From Saprospiraceae bacterium (GTDB lineage Bacteria > Bacteroidota > Bacteroidia > Chitinophagales > Saprospiraceae): a DNA stretch of 50,700 nt. The notes under the pieces were generated by a model that saw only the letters and a list, made by a program, of their open reading frames with translations, did not search any database and was not told the origin of the DNA. The position numbers and the translations under genes are program-made. Each line of letters starts with the position of its first letter. Position 1 is the stretch's first letter. Of this stretch, positions 37,801-45,040 are shown piece by piece. Where the stretch lies: contig JAHQWA010000604.1 in the NCBI GenBank assembly GCA_019634045.1, positions 1 through 50,700 on the forward strand, in the 5' to 3' direction.

Positions 37801-38401
37801 CATCTTTGCGGTTGGTGAAGTGGCAGAGTTTAAGCAACAACTCTATGGGATTACCGCAGCGGCGGAGCAACAAGCTGATATTGCAGCAAAATTCATTAAC
37901 GGAGACCTTTCCAGTATTTACCAAGGGTCCACCTTAATGAATATCCTCAAGTTTGATGACCTTGATCTCTGTAGCATTGGCACCATTAATGTACCAGCCA
38001 ACGACCCTTCTTACGAAGAAGTAGTATTTACTGATATCCGAGAACGCTACTACAAAAAGTGCATTATCCACAATGATTTATTAGTGGGAGCCATATTGAT
38101 GGGTGATAAGGCTGAATTTGCGGAATATCGAAACTTGATCGAAAACCGAATAGAGTTATCGGATAAGCGTACAGAGCTACTTAGGATCCAGCAAGCCAAA
38201 GAACCCGTGGTAGGTAGAATGGTCTGTAGCTGCAATAATGTGGGCTTGGGGAACCTGGAGAAGAAAATTAAGGAAGGCTGTCAGGACTTCCAAGAATTGT
38301 GCAATGCCACGGGTGCTGGGCTGGGCTGTGGAAGCTGTAAACCTGAAGTTAAAGTAATCTTACGTCAGCTAAGTCGACTCAGCAAACCCGTCACGACCTA
38401 A
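34865..38401 (+). CDS. nasA: Single-chain assimilatory nitrate reductase (NasC-NasB fusion)
   Basis: An 1178-residue cytoplasmic enzyme that reduces nitrate to nitrite. I chose the ATG at 34865 over GTG 34856. Residues 1-700 are the molybdopterin part: 4Fe-4S ligands in CSYCGVGC and later CSKG, the probable Mo ligand Cys in NSRLCMSS, and a C-terminal dinucleotide-binding segment (VLTTGRIRDQWHTMTRTG). From about 704 a NirB/NasB-like FAD/NAD reductase follows (VIVVGAGAAAYRFV, VVIVGGGLLGLEIAAAL, FAVGEVAEF), and the end (about 1118-1165) is a BFD-type 2Fe-2S domain (CSCNNV...GLGCGSCKP). In Bacillus these are separate NasC and NasB proteins; the fusion makes a self-contained NAD(P)H nitrate reductase. 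Only the symbol nasA, used generically, is uncertain. Confidence 0.92.
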   Translation: MKYTTQKSTCSYCGVGCGVLIKKDSRGRMKVEGDPDHPVNQGMLCSKGMNLHYVVQDYSDRLRYPQMRWNRHHPMQRVSWDLALDRAAAVFKSMISKYGPDSVGFYVSGQCLTEEYYLVNKLAKGFIGTNNIDTNSRLCMSSAVVGYKKTFGEDSVPIAYEDIELADCFMIAGANPAWCHPILFRRLEKRKEENPEIKVIVVDPRRTQTCSIADLHLQIKPGTDVVLYNAIARRLIETKQWDKAFIDEHTEFFENYRQLIMRTSIRKAAELCGVKVEDIRLAAQYIGQAKGFISMWAMGLNQSANGVDKNYALLNLSLITGQVGKPGAGPFSLTGQPNAMGGREVGGMANLLPAHRVLSNPLHRQEVADFWNVPDLPSKPGLTATQMFDALESGKLKAIWIICTNPVVSLPNARKVEKALEQAKFVVVQDISKRSDTLAYADLVLPAAGWAEKEGTMTNSDRRISFVPKAMDAPGEALPDAEILWRFAQKMGYEGFDYNNSSEVYHEHCRLTKGTNIDISGLSHQRLKEQGTFQFPVPFDDHPGTPRLFTDKKFYTHTQKAWFNTPANILPISEPTDGSFPLVLTTGRIRDQWHTMTRTGKVNKLLKHIGTPFLSMHPIDAAVRGLQNDDLAVINSRRGEVRVKISISNINREGVVFLPMHWGKILQNDFGRANNLTNPLLDPSSKQPDFKYTAVQVKKYQQARQKVIVVGAGAAAYRFVNTYRALNPIDHLQVFSLEPHPFYNRVLLPEYVSEHLSWEQLQKLKKDQLKELNIDLIPSLKITHIDKGQKTVTDARGNLHYYDKLILAMGSRPFVPRDVPLQMPGVFTIRHKENADRLKDYLKGTELPSKEQQVVIVGGGLLGLEIAAALKKTGIQITLVQRASRLMERQLDTVASKLLAEDVSERGIPIFFNNEVSTIFQEDGNHQLTITLKSGRTISSHAVVFAIGTRPNIELAKNAGIDCSRGIIVNDYLQTSDSNIFAVGEVAEFKQQLYGITAAAEQQADIAAKFINGDLSSIYQGSTLMNILKFDDLDLCSIGTINVPANDPSYEEVVFTDIRERYYKKCIIHNDLLVGAILMGDKAEFAEYRNLIENRIELSDKRTELLRIQQAKEPVVGRMVCSCNNVGLGNLEKKIKEGCQDFQELCNATGAGLGCGSCKPEVKVILRQLSRLSKPVTT

Positions 38402-38424
38402 ATCATCCGACAAATAAAACTGAA

Positions 38425-39882
38425 ATGGCTAGTGAATTACTTAGAATATTGATAAAGGGAGGTGTTTTATCCCCCAGTGAATTGAAACAGATTATTCACT
38501 TAATTGAAGGGAGTGGATTGGATTTCTTCCACTTCGGCTCTCGCCAAGATATTTTGTTTCCAAAGACGGAAAAATTGGAGCAAGTAAAAGCTCAATTCCC
38601 TCAATTCAATATCGAAGAATTAAGTAAAAAGAAATACCAAAATATCGTCTGCTCCTACGCGGCGGCAGAAATCTTCCCCAGCACCCCCTGGTTAACGGGT
38701 ACCACCTACCTTTATATCCTGGAGCAATTTCGCTACCGGCCCTCTCTGGAGATAAATATTTGTGACCCGCAGCAACGTTTGGTTCCACTTTTCACGGGAA
38801 ACCTGAACTTCATTGCCTCTACACATGACGATTATTGGTATCTCCACCTCCAATTACCTCAGTATGAGAAAGAAGATTATTACCCCGTCCTCATACACAC
38901 CTGGGATATTGCTACCATAGCCCAAAGTATTGAGGAATTGCAGGAGGAAGCCAATAGAATTGATGACCTCTTTCACCTCATCAATAATTCAGTGGACACC
39001 AATAACCGTACCTTTAATGAAGGCCTTTCGATCCCCTTCTACCCCTTCCCATACTATGAAGGAATGAATCGCATGGGGCTCGATCAATACTGGCTGGGGT
39101 TATACTGGCGAGATAACAAATACGACCTGAGGTTCCTCAAAGACATGTGTGATCTTTGTCTAGCTTGTAAAATCGGGAAGATCTGCATCACGCCATGGAA
39201 ATCCTTCATCGTCAAAGGTATTCCCGCAAAACATAAAATCACTTGGGAAAAGTTCTTAGGTAAGAATGGCATAAATGTGCGTCACTCTTCTCTTGAGTTG
39301 AACTGGCATCTACCAGTAGATGATATAGAAGCTTTTGACTTAAAGCGATTCATGGTACGGAATTTTGACCAAAACGATATTAGCACCTACGGACTCACCT
39401 TTAGCGTTAGCAGTTACTATGGCAAAAACTTCACTTCGGTTGTCATCGTAAAAAACCCACAACCCACCATCGTCGGGGATTTCCAAATCCGCCCCACCTA
39501 CAATGTTTTGTACAGTAAAAACTTTGACCCCAACACCCGGGTGTACAAGACCTACGCCCAAGATGTAGATAAAATAGATCTCCCTTCCCTATTAATGGAA
39601 TTGAGTCAGTTATACTTTGATCAGTTAGGAGAGTCGACCAACTTAGTTAGTCATATTACGGAAGAAAAGGATCCCAAAGAAGATATTACAGTGGATATTT
39701 ATCAATGCCCAGCCTGCTGGACTCAGTATGATAGTATCTATGGCGATCCGGCCCAGGGTATTTCAGAAGGAACTCCATTTGAACAATTACCGGAAGAATA
39801 CTGCTGCCCCGTTTGTGAAGCGCCTAAGCATTCCTTTCAGAAAAAAACTGCACAGGAGGTGTCTCTTGGTACCAATTCCTAA
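38425..39882 (+). CDS. Rubredoxin fused to a degenerate nitrite/sulfite reductase-like scaffold
   Basis: A 485-residue protein of unknown biochemical role. Residues 5-60 resemble the ferredoxin-like half-domain of siroheme reductases (SGLDFFHFGSRQDILFP versus YTKITGGQRIDMFG in NirB). Where NirB has Cys-X5-Cys and Cys-X3-Cys for the 4Fe-4S/siroheme site, only Cys76 and Cys113 remain, so the siroheme site looks lost. A new cluster Cys242-X2-Cys245-X2-Cys248-X5-Cys254 lies in the second half-domain, before TPWKSFIVKGI. The C-terminus (about 425-470) is a rubredoxin with four Cys in CPAC and CPVC and the GDPAQGI/GTPFEQLPEEY core. It begins 23 bp after nasA. Delivery of electrons to the nitrate or nitrite reductase is inference. 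Confidence 0.8.
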   Translation: MASELLRILIKGGVLSPSELKQIIHLIEGSGLDFFHFGSRQDILFPKTEKLEQVKAQFPQFNIEELSKKKYQNIVCSYAAAEIFPSTPWLTGTTYLYILEQFRYRPSLEINICDPQQRLVPLFTGNLNFIASTHDDYWYLHLQLPQYEKEDYYPVLIHTWDIATIAQSIEELQEEANRIDDLFHLINNSVDTNNRTFNEGLSIPFYPFPYYEGMNRMGLDQYWLGLYWRDNKYDLRFLKDMCDLCLACKIGKICITPWKSFIVKGIPAKHKITWEKFLGKNGINVRHSSLELNWHLPVDDIEAFDLKRFMVRNFDQNDISTYGLTFSVSSYYGKNFTSVVIVKNPQPTIVGDFQIRPTYNVLYSKNFDPNTRVYKTYAQDVDKIDLPSLLMELSQLYFDQLGESTNLVSHITEEKDPKEDITVDIYQCPACWTQYDSIYGDPAQGISEGTPFEQLPEEYCCPVCEAPKHSFQKKTAQEVSLGTNS

Positions 39883-39919
39883 CAGCTACGGACTTTGATG
39901 TAATAGAAGAAAGAAGAGA

Positions 39920-40594
39920 TTATCCCTTGGACTTCTCGGAATCTTCTCTAACCAATAAGCCATTAAAGATCAGATCATTGATGAGATCGGCGTGTTGTTC
40001 TACCTCACTTTCGTCATAGGAGTTTACTCCAAACTGGGTTTCCATCTGGTAGGTTCTTGCGAAAAAAGTAGTGATAGCGCCAAACATAAAACTGACCAAA
40101 TTCGCCGGCGGAATATTCTTGATGGTTCCTTTTTCTTGCTCCTCGCTTCGCACAGATTCATGAAAGGAGTAGATTGGAATCAACAACTCCTCCACCAACC
40201 ACTTAGAACGCTCCGTTTTAGAGAAGACTTCTTGCACAATGATCTGCTGGAACTCCGGGTTTCGGGCAGAAATATAGACGATCTGTCGGTTTAAGATTTT
40301 TAGCCTTTGTACTCCATCTAGTTCCTTGATCAAAGGCACTAAGTTTTTCAATTCCTTATAGATTTCTCCACCAACCAATTGCAGTGCCTTTTTCCATATA
40401 TTCTCTTTACTCTTAAAATGATAGTGGAGCAAAGAATCTGCCACACCTGCCTCCTTCGCCAAACTACTTAGGCTCACTCCACCATACCCATTTCTGGCAA
40501 AACACTTCATCGCAACGCGTAGGATCTGGTCCAAATTAGCGCTCTGCTTTTCCGTTGGTCGTCCCGGACTTCGCTTGGGATTTTTCTTCGTCAT
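39920..40594 (-). CDS. TetR-family transcriptional regulator
   Basis: A 224-residue regulator; I use the ATG at 40594 (TKKNPKRSPGRPTEKQ), although GTG at 40600 is possible. The N-terminal TetR HTH is clear: ILRVAMKCFARNGYGGVSL followed by AKEAGVADSLLHYHFKSKENIW. The ligand domain (about 70-220) is helical and not assignable. It lies convergent to the nitrate island and divergent from the second fused E1 gene, from which it is separated by 442 bp with an inverted repeat. A role in controlling that E1 gene or a fatty-acid/acyl-CoA related set is possible; the sequence does not show the ligand. Confidence 0.92.
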   Translation of the reverse strand: MTKKNPKRSPGRPTEKQSANLDQILRVAMKCFARNGYGGVSLSSLAKEAGVADSLLHYHFKSKENIWKKALQLVGGEIYKELKNLVPLIKELDGVQRLKILNRQIVYISARNPEFQQIIVQEVFSKTERSKWLVEELLIPIYSFHESVRSEEQEKGTIKNIPPANLVSFMFGAITTFFARTYQMETQFGVNSYDESEVEQHADLINDLIFNGLLVREDSEKSKG

Positions 40595-40966
40595 ATTCAC
40601 TATTCTTAAAATGGACCTAAGCCTGTATCAAAAAGATCGAATAGGTCTCTAGTAGCCGACAATAAAGTGAGCAAAAGCAATAAAAATAAACACCACCGAT
40701 ATACCTGCTCTTCTCTTACACAATGTAATGAAAATGTAAAACAAGACCAATTAATTGAGAACTCACTACAATTATTTGAGAGTTTACTAATCATTTTATA
40801 TTTTTACACTGTTATTATTGGTAGACACCCTTAATTAAAACGATCTGCCACTCGCCTTGCGCACTAGTGATCCCCTTGATGCCAATTAGAAACAGGAAGT
40901 ACTACCCAACACCACCACAGAGGATTTACCTCAACTAACTACTTAGCCTTAACCAAATTATTTATT
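40595..40966. other. Divergent gap between tetR and the second E1 gene
   Basis: AT-rich sequence without a gene. No convincing TAnnTTTG element was found on either strand. A minus-strand frame of 62 codons (40606-40794) is Leu/Phe-rich and looks accidental. Confidence 0.4.
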
Positions 40967-41018
40967 GAAGTTGTTCGGAATACCAGGAAAATTTTCAGAG
41001 ATGATTTCGAACAACTTC
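40967..41018. promoter_or_regulatory. Perfect 11-bp inverted repeat before the second E1 gene
   Basis: GAAGTTGTTCG (40967-40977) and CGAACAACTTC (41008-41018) are perfect inverted copies, 30 bp apart, with GAAAATTTTC centred in the loop. The right arm ends 18 bp before the ATG at 41037. It could be a looped operator for the neighbouring TetR protein or a leader hairpin that hides the start region. Confidence 0.6.
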
Positions 41019-41036
41019 TCCGCCAAAATCCATTAG

Positions 41037-43424
41037 ATGACAGCGATAAACCTGCAAAAGACATCTCCGAAGGACCTGAAATTAAATGTTCTACAAGATT
41101 TTGAATGGGCTTGCTTGAGTCGTGAAATCAGTGGAGTCACGAGAAAAGAAGTCCTTTCCGGCAAAGCTAAATTTGGCTTGGGAAGTGCTGGCAAGGAAAT
41201 CCCTCAGTTAGCCATGGCCAGGGCCTTCCAGAAAGGAGATTTTTATTCAGGATATTATCGCGATCAAACCTTTATGCTAGCCAAAGGCTTAGCCAACGCT
41301 CAGCAATTGTTCACGGCCTTATATGCCGATACTCAACATGACATCTACTCGGGCGGGCGGCAGATGAATAATCATTTCAGTACGCCCTTGGTAGATCAGG
41401 CCGGCAATTGGCTCGCCCTGAAGGACCAATATAACGTGGCGAGTTCCTTATCCCCTCTAGCCGGACAAATCCCCCACGCACTGGGCTTAGCACTTGCCTC
41501 CAAAACCTACAAAGAGAATTCGAACCTTCATCAATCCGCTTTCTCTCGTAAGGGAAGGGAAGTAAGCTTTTGCACTTTGGGAGATGCCACCACTTCAGAA
41601 GGTGTATTTTTTGAAGCAGTGAATGCGGCTGGAGTGATGCAGGTACCCATTGCCTTTGTCATCTTTGATGATGGCTATGGCATTTCCGTTCCGGCCAAAT
41701 ACCAAACGACAAAGGAGAATATTTCTACGGTTTTAGAAGGGTTTCGCTATGATGAGTCTGGAACCGGGCTTGACATCTATACTTTAGAAGCCTGGGATTA
41801 CGAGACCCTTTGCCAAGCTTTTGAGCAGGGCATTAGGAAAATGCGGGAAACCCACATTCCGGCTCTATTCCATGTCCGGGAGTGCACCCAACCCTTTGGT
41901 CATTCTACTTCTGGTTCACATCAACGCTATAAATCCAAAGAGCGCTTAAATTGGGAAAAGGAGATGGATGGCATCGCTCATATGGAAAGTTGGATCCTAA
42001 GAAATGCTTTGGCTACGCCCGAGGAATTAGATGCGATTAAAATAAAAGTAAAAGATCAAGTAAAGGAAGGAAAGAAAAAGGCTTGGACCGCTTATACTAC
42101 TCCTAATCTGGCAGCACTCAAGGAAGTCCGGGAGATCTACCAGACTATTTTACAACATACCTCTCAAAAAGAAGCGGCCTTAGTCATCAATAGAGCTTTA
42201 GATGAGTTAATGAACCCCGTTTTAAGTGAGCTATTAAGAAGCGCACGAAAAATGCAACGGCTGATCCGAAACGAAGATCATGCCGGCAAGCTGAACCTAA
42301 TCGATTGGATCAATGCAAAGCAGCTAGAGCTAAAGCGACGATATCACCCTCATTTGTATAGCGAAACGGACAAATCAGCTTTGAAGGTACCGGTAGTACC
42401 CGCCGTTTACGCAGAGGATGCTCCTATCAAAAATGGATTTGAAATATTGAACGCCTTTTTTGATCAAACTTTATCCTCCTATGATGAGGTGTTCGCCTTC
42501 GGGGAGGATGTCGGGAAAATTGGGGATGTAAATCAAGCTTTTGCCGGCCTACAAGCAAAATATGGAGAGGAGCGTGTCTTCGATACAGGCATTCGTGAGT
42601 GGACCATAGTAGGACAGGCCATTGGCATGGCAATGCGAGGTCTTCGGCCCATTGCTGAAATTCAGTACTTGGATTACTTAGCCTACGCTTTCTCTGCCCT
42701 AACTGATGATTTGGCCACCTTGCGCTACCGCACCAATGGTCAGCAAATAGCTCCAGCGATTATTCGTACCAGGGGGCATCGGCTAGAGGGAATTTGGCAT
42801 ACAGGCTCTCCAATGGGTATGATCATCCAATCTATGAGAGGTATTCATCTCCTAGTGCCTCGCAATATGACTCAAGCTGCAGGTATGTATAATACCATGT
42901 TGCAATCTGATGACCCAGCTATCATTGTAGAGTGTTTGAATGGCTATCGTCAAAAAGAGGTCCTTCCTGCTAATTTAGATCGTTTTACGGTTCCTTTAGG
43001 TGTGCCGGAAGTACTGCATGCCGGCACAGATATCACCTTAGTCACCTATGGCTCTTGTTGTCGTATTGCCTCAGAAGCAATTGAACAACTAGAAGGTCTA
43101 GGAATTTCTGTTGAATTGATTGATGTGCAAACACTCCTTCCATTTGACTTAGAACACCGTATTTCAGCTTCCTTAAAAAAGACCAATCGAATTCTATTTT
43201 TAGATGAAGATGTGCCAGGAGGCGCCACAGCGTTCATGATGCAAGAGGTTTTAGAAAAGCAGAATGGATACCTACACTTGGATGCTCCCCCTAAAACACT
43301 GACCGCTACGGCTCATCGTACCCCTTTTGGTGACGATGGAGACTACTACTCCAAACCCAGTGTAGATGATATTATTGATGCGGTATATGATTTGGTAATG
43401 TTGGATACTGGCATGAAGATATAA
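41037..43424 (+). CDS. 2-oxoacid (branched-chain type) dehydrogenase E1, fused alpha and beta, second copy
   Basis: A 795-residue paralogue of the protein at 18226, with the same fused order: E1 alpha (about 1-400), a charged linker (about 400-455), E1 beta (about 455-795). Its TPP site is LGDATTSEGVFFEAVNAAG...FDDGYGISVP, closer to the usual GDG-T-S-E form than the first copy. The beta half carries FGEDVGKIGDVNQAF and LDEDVPGGATAF. Similarity is very high in the beta half and lower near the linker and N-terminus, and DNA identity is clearly lower than protein identity, so the duplication is old. Again no E2 is near. Substrate difference between copies is unknown; a TetR gene is divergent. 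Confidence 0.9.
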   Translation: MTAINLQKTSPKDLKLNVLQDFEWACLSREISGVTRKEVLSGKAKFGLGSAGKEIPQLAMARAFQKGDFYSGYYRDQTFMLAKGLANAQQLFTALYADTQHDIYSGGRQMNNHFSTPLVDQAGNWLALKDQYNVASSLSPLAGQIPHALGLALASKTYKENSNLHQSAFSRKGREVSFCTLGDATTSEGVFFEAVNAAGVMQVPIAFVIFDDGYGISVPAKYQTTKENISTVLEGFRYDESGTGLDIYTLEAWDYETLCQAFEQGIRKMRETHIPALFHVRECTQPFGHSTSGSHQRYKSKERLNWEKEMDGIAHMESWILRNALATPEELDAIKIKVKDQVKEGKKKAWTAYTTPNLAALKEVREIYQTILQHTSQKEAALVINRALDELMNPVLSELLRSARKMQRLIRNEDHAGKLNLIDWINAKQLELKRRYHPHLYSETDKSALKVPVVPAVYAEDAPIKNGFEILNAFFDQTLSSYDEVFAFGEDVGKIGDVNQAFAGLQAKYGEERVFDTGIREWTIVGQAIGMAMRGLRPIAEIQYLDYLAYAFSALTDDLATLRYRTNGQQIAPAIIRTRGHRLEGIWHTGSPMGMIIQSMRGIHLLVPRNMTQAAGMYNTMLQSDDPAIIVECLNGYRQKEVLPANLDRFTVPLGVPEVLHAGTDITLVTYGSCCRIASEAIEQLEGLGISVELIDVQTLLPFDLEHRISASLKKTNRILFLDEDVPGGATAFMMQEVLEKQNGYLHLDAPPKTLTATAHRTPFGDDGDYYSKPSVDDIIDAVYDLVMLDTGMKI

Positions 43425-43440
43425 AGAGATCGAGTGGCTT

Positions 43441-43803
43441 TTACTTGGCCCATACCATTCCGAGGTAGAAGCATACCAGACAAATAAGAATAGATCCTGC
43501 GATATTAAGCAGCGCCAGCAGATGTTGCCCTTCCTGCATCAACAAGAACGTTTCTCCTGTAAAGGTGGAAAATGTGCTAAACCCACCACAGAAGCCAGTC
43601 ATGATCAGGAGGCGCGCCGACATGGATATACCATTTCTTAACAACAAGCCGGTACAGTATCCCAATACAATACAACTAATGATATTGGCTAATAATGTGG
43701 CCAGTGGAAACTGAAAGGCCTGACTAGAAAGCATTCGTGCTATTCCATATCGACATAGGCTTCCAAGACCTCCACCTAAAAAAACAAGCGCAAATTGTAG
43801 CAT
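43441..43803 (-). CDS. crcB: Fluoride efflux transporter CrcB
   Basis: A 120-residue four-helix membrane protein of the Fluc/CrcB family, which forms dual-topology dimers and exports fluoride. The signature GGGLGSLCRYGIAR at the N-terminus and GFCGGFSTFSTFTGE in the third helix, with the phenylalanines that line the pore, are present. Its ATG follows the TAA of the transferase gene upstream without any spacing, so the two are translationally linked. No fluoride riboswitch was recognised, nor would one be expected inside an operon. Confidence 0.93.
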   Translation of the reverse strand: MLQFALVFLGGGLGSLCRYGIARMLSSQAFQFPLATLLANIISCIVLGYCTGLLLRNGISMSARLLIMTGFCGGFSTFSTFTGETFLLMQEGQHLLALLNIAGSILICLVCFYLGMVWAK

Positions 43804-44913
43804 TTATACCGTAGATTCCGAGGGTTGTGGTTTCCGCTTGGGCGGTAAACTAGTTTGCTGCTGCCATTTCTTTCTTACTACCGCATTATGCAGAAAATAG
43901 GTCAAAGCAGTAGCCGCCACTAGTACGGTACAAAATAACAAGTGTAGTTCAATTACACTATGAAAAGCGAGGACAAAAGAAATAAAGATCACATTTACAA
44001 ATAGCAAGATTCCCGTGGCACGCATATGACTGCAACCATAATCAAGCAATAAATGGTGTATATGTCGGCGATCAGGGTGGAAAGGCGAATACCCTCTAAT
44101 GATCCGAGTGATGAAAACCCTAATCGTATCAAATAGAGGAATAATCATAATCCCAATGGCTACCACAGGAGTAGCGCCTAACTTAAAAGGCGCCCCTTCG
44201 GGCAAATGGAAGTTAATGTCGATAAACTTGATGACGAGGATAGCGCAAACCAATCCAATATGCAGGGAGCCAGTATCTCCCATGAATATTTTTGCAGGGG
44301 TAAAATTATACTTCAAGAAAGCGACTATTGCGCCTACACAAGCAAAGGCAACAATTGCATATTCGAAGTGCTCGGTTAAAATAAACCAACAACCCAATGT
44401 GGAAGCGATCAAAGAACCTACAGCCCCTGCTAGGCCGTTGATGCCATCAATGAGATTGAAAGCATTAACAATAACCAAGATGGTAAATATGGAGATCAAG
44501 CAGGATATCCAATATGGCAACTCTCCATCCATTCCAAATAGACCGTAAAGGCCGGTCAGTTCAATATTCGATTTAAACACTAAGATACTGGCCGCCAGTA
44601 TCTGAGCGAACATTTTCTTATTGGCTGCCATCGGTAAAACATCATCCCTGGCTCCCACCAAAAACAGGATCAAAAAGGCACAGAGAATATATTGAAGTTG
44701 ATTGAATTCACCGAAAGGCGTCCAAAGGACAATCGAAAAAAGTACACCCGCAAAGATGGCAATCCCTCCTAGTGAAGGGGTACTCACGTTGTGCGAACTA
44801 CGATTCCCAGGTTCATCAAATATTCGTTTCTCCTTTGCCAAATAAATGATCGAGGGAATGGCAAAATACGTCAGCGTGAAAGCAGTCAGAAAACTAAGTA
44901 ATATTACGTCCAT
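43804..44913 (-). CDS. Undecaprenyl-phosphate sugar-1-phosphate transferase (WecA/TagO/MraY family)
   Basis: A 369-residue membrane enzyme with about eleven helices that attaches a sugar-1-phosphate, probably GlcNAc-1-P or a related sugar, to undecaprenyl phosphate to start a surface polysaccharide. Motifs: acidic pair in VGARDD, NAFNLIDGINGLAG, KIFMGDTGSLHIGL, and HPDRRHIHHLLLD, the last typical of the WecA/TagO branch rather than MraY. The C-terminal 25 residues are basic and proline-rich. uppS, which makes the lipid carrier, is 2 kb away on the other strand, and BamA beyond it; this is an envelope cluster. crcB follows directly. Confidence 0.92.
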   Translation of the reverse strand: MDVILLSFLTAFTLTYFAIPSIIYLAKEKRIFDEPGNRSSHNVSTPSLGGIAIFAGVLFSIVLWTPFGEFNQLQYILCAFLILFLVGARDDVLPMAANKKMFAQILAASILVFKSNIELTGLYGLFGMDGELPYWISCLISIFTILVIVNAFNLIDGINGLAGAVGSLIASTLGCWFILTEHFEYAIVAFACVGAIVAFLKYNFTPAKIFMGDTGSLHIGLVCAILVIKFIDINFHLPEGAPFKLGATPVVAIGIMIIPLFDTIRVFITRIIRGYSPFHPDRRHIHHLLLDYGCSHMRATGILLFVNVIFISFVLAFHSVIELHLLFCTVLVAATALTYFLHNAVVRKKWQQQTSLPPKRKPQPSESTV

Positions 44914-45040
44914 CAGTATAGAGATTGTGATTCACAATTACACCAGGCTAATACCCTTACGAGTAGAAGCTATAGGCGATGAAACAGCAACAAAGACTGA
45001 CTATTTCGGTCAGCACGATCTAGGTGACTAGACGGTGGGG
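44914..45040. other. Short gap between the transferase and M3 peptidase genes
   Basis: Two small hairpins are visible, ATTGTG-ATT-CACAAT near 44925-44939 and CTGAC/GTCAG near 44998-45014. No TAnnTTTG element on the minus strand was found. Confidence 0.35.

Noticed and set aside
40606..40794. Minus-strand 62-codon frame upstream of tetR, Leu/Phe-rich
   Set aside because: AT-rich intergenic DNA read by chance; no recognisable protein.
43441..44913. Fluoride riboswitch upstream of crcB
   Set aside because: crcB starts directly at the stop codon of the upstream gene and nothing resembling the riboswitch core was seen before the operon.
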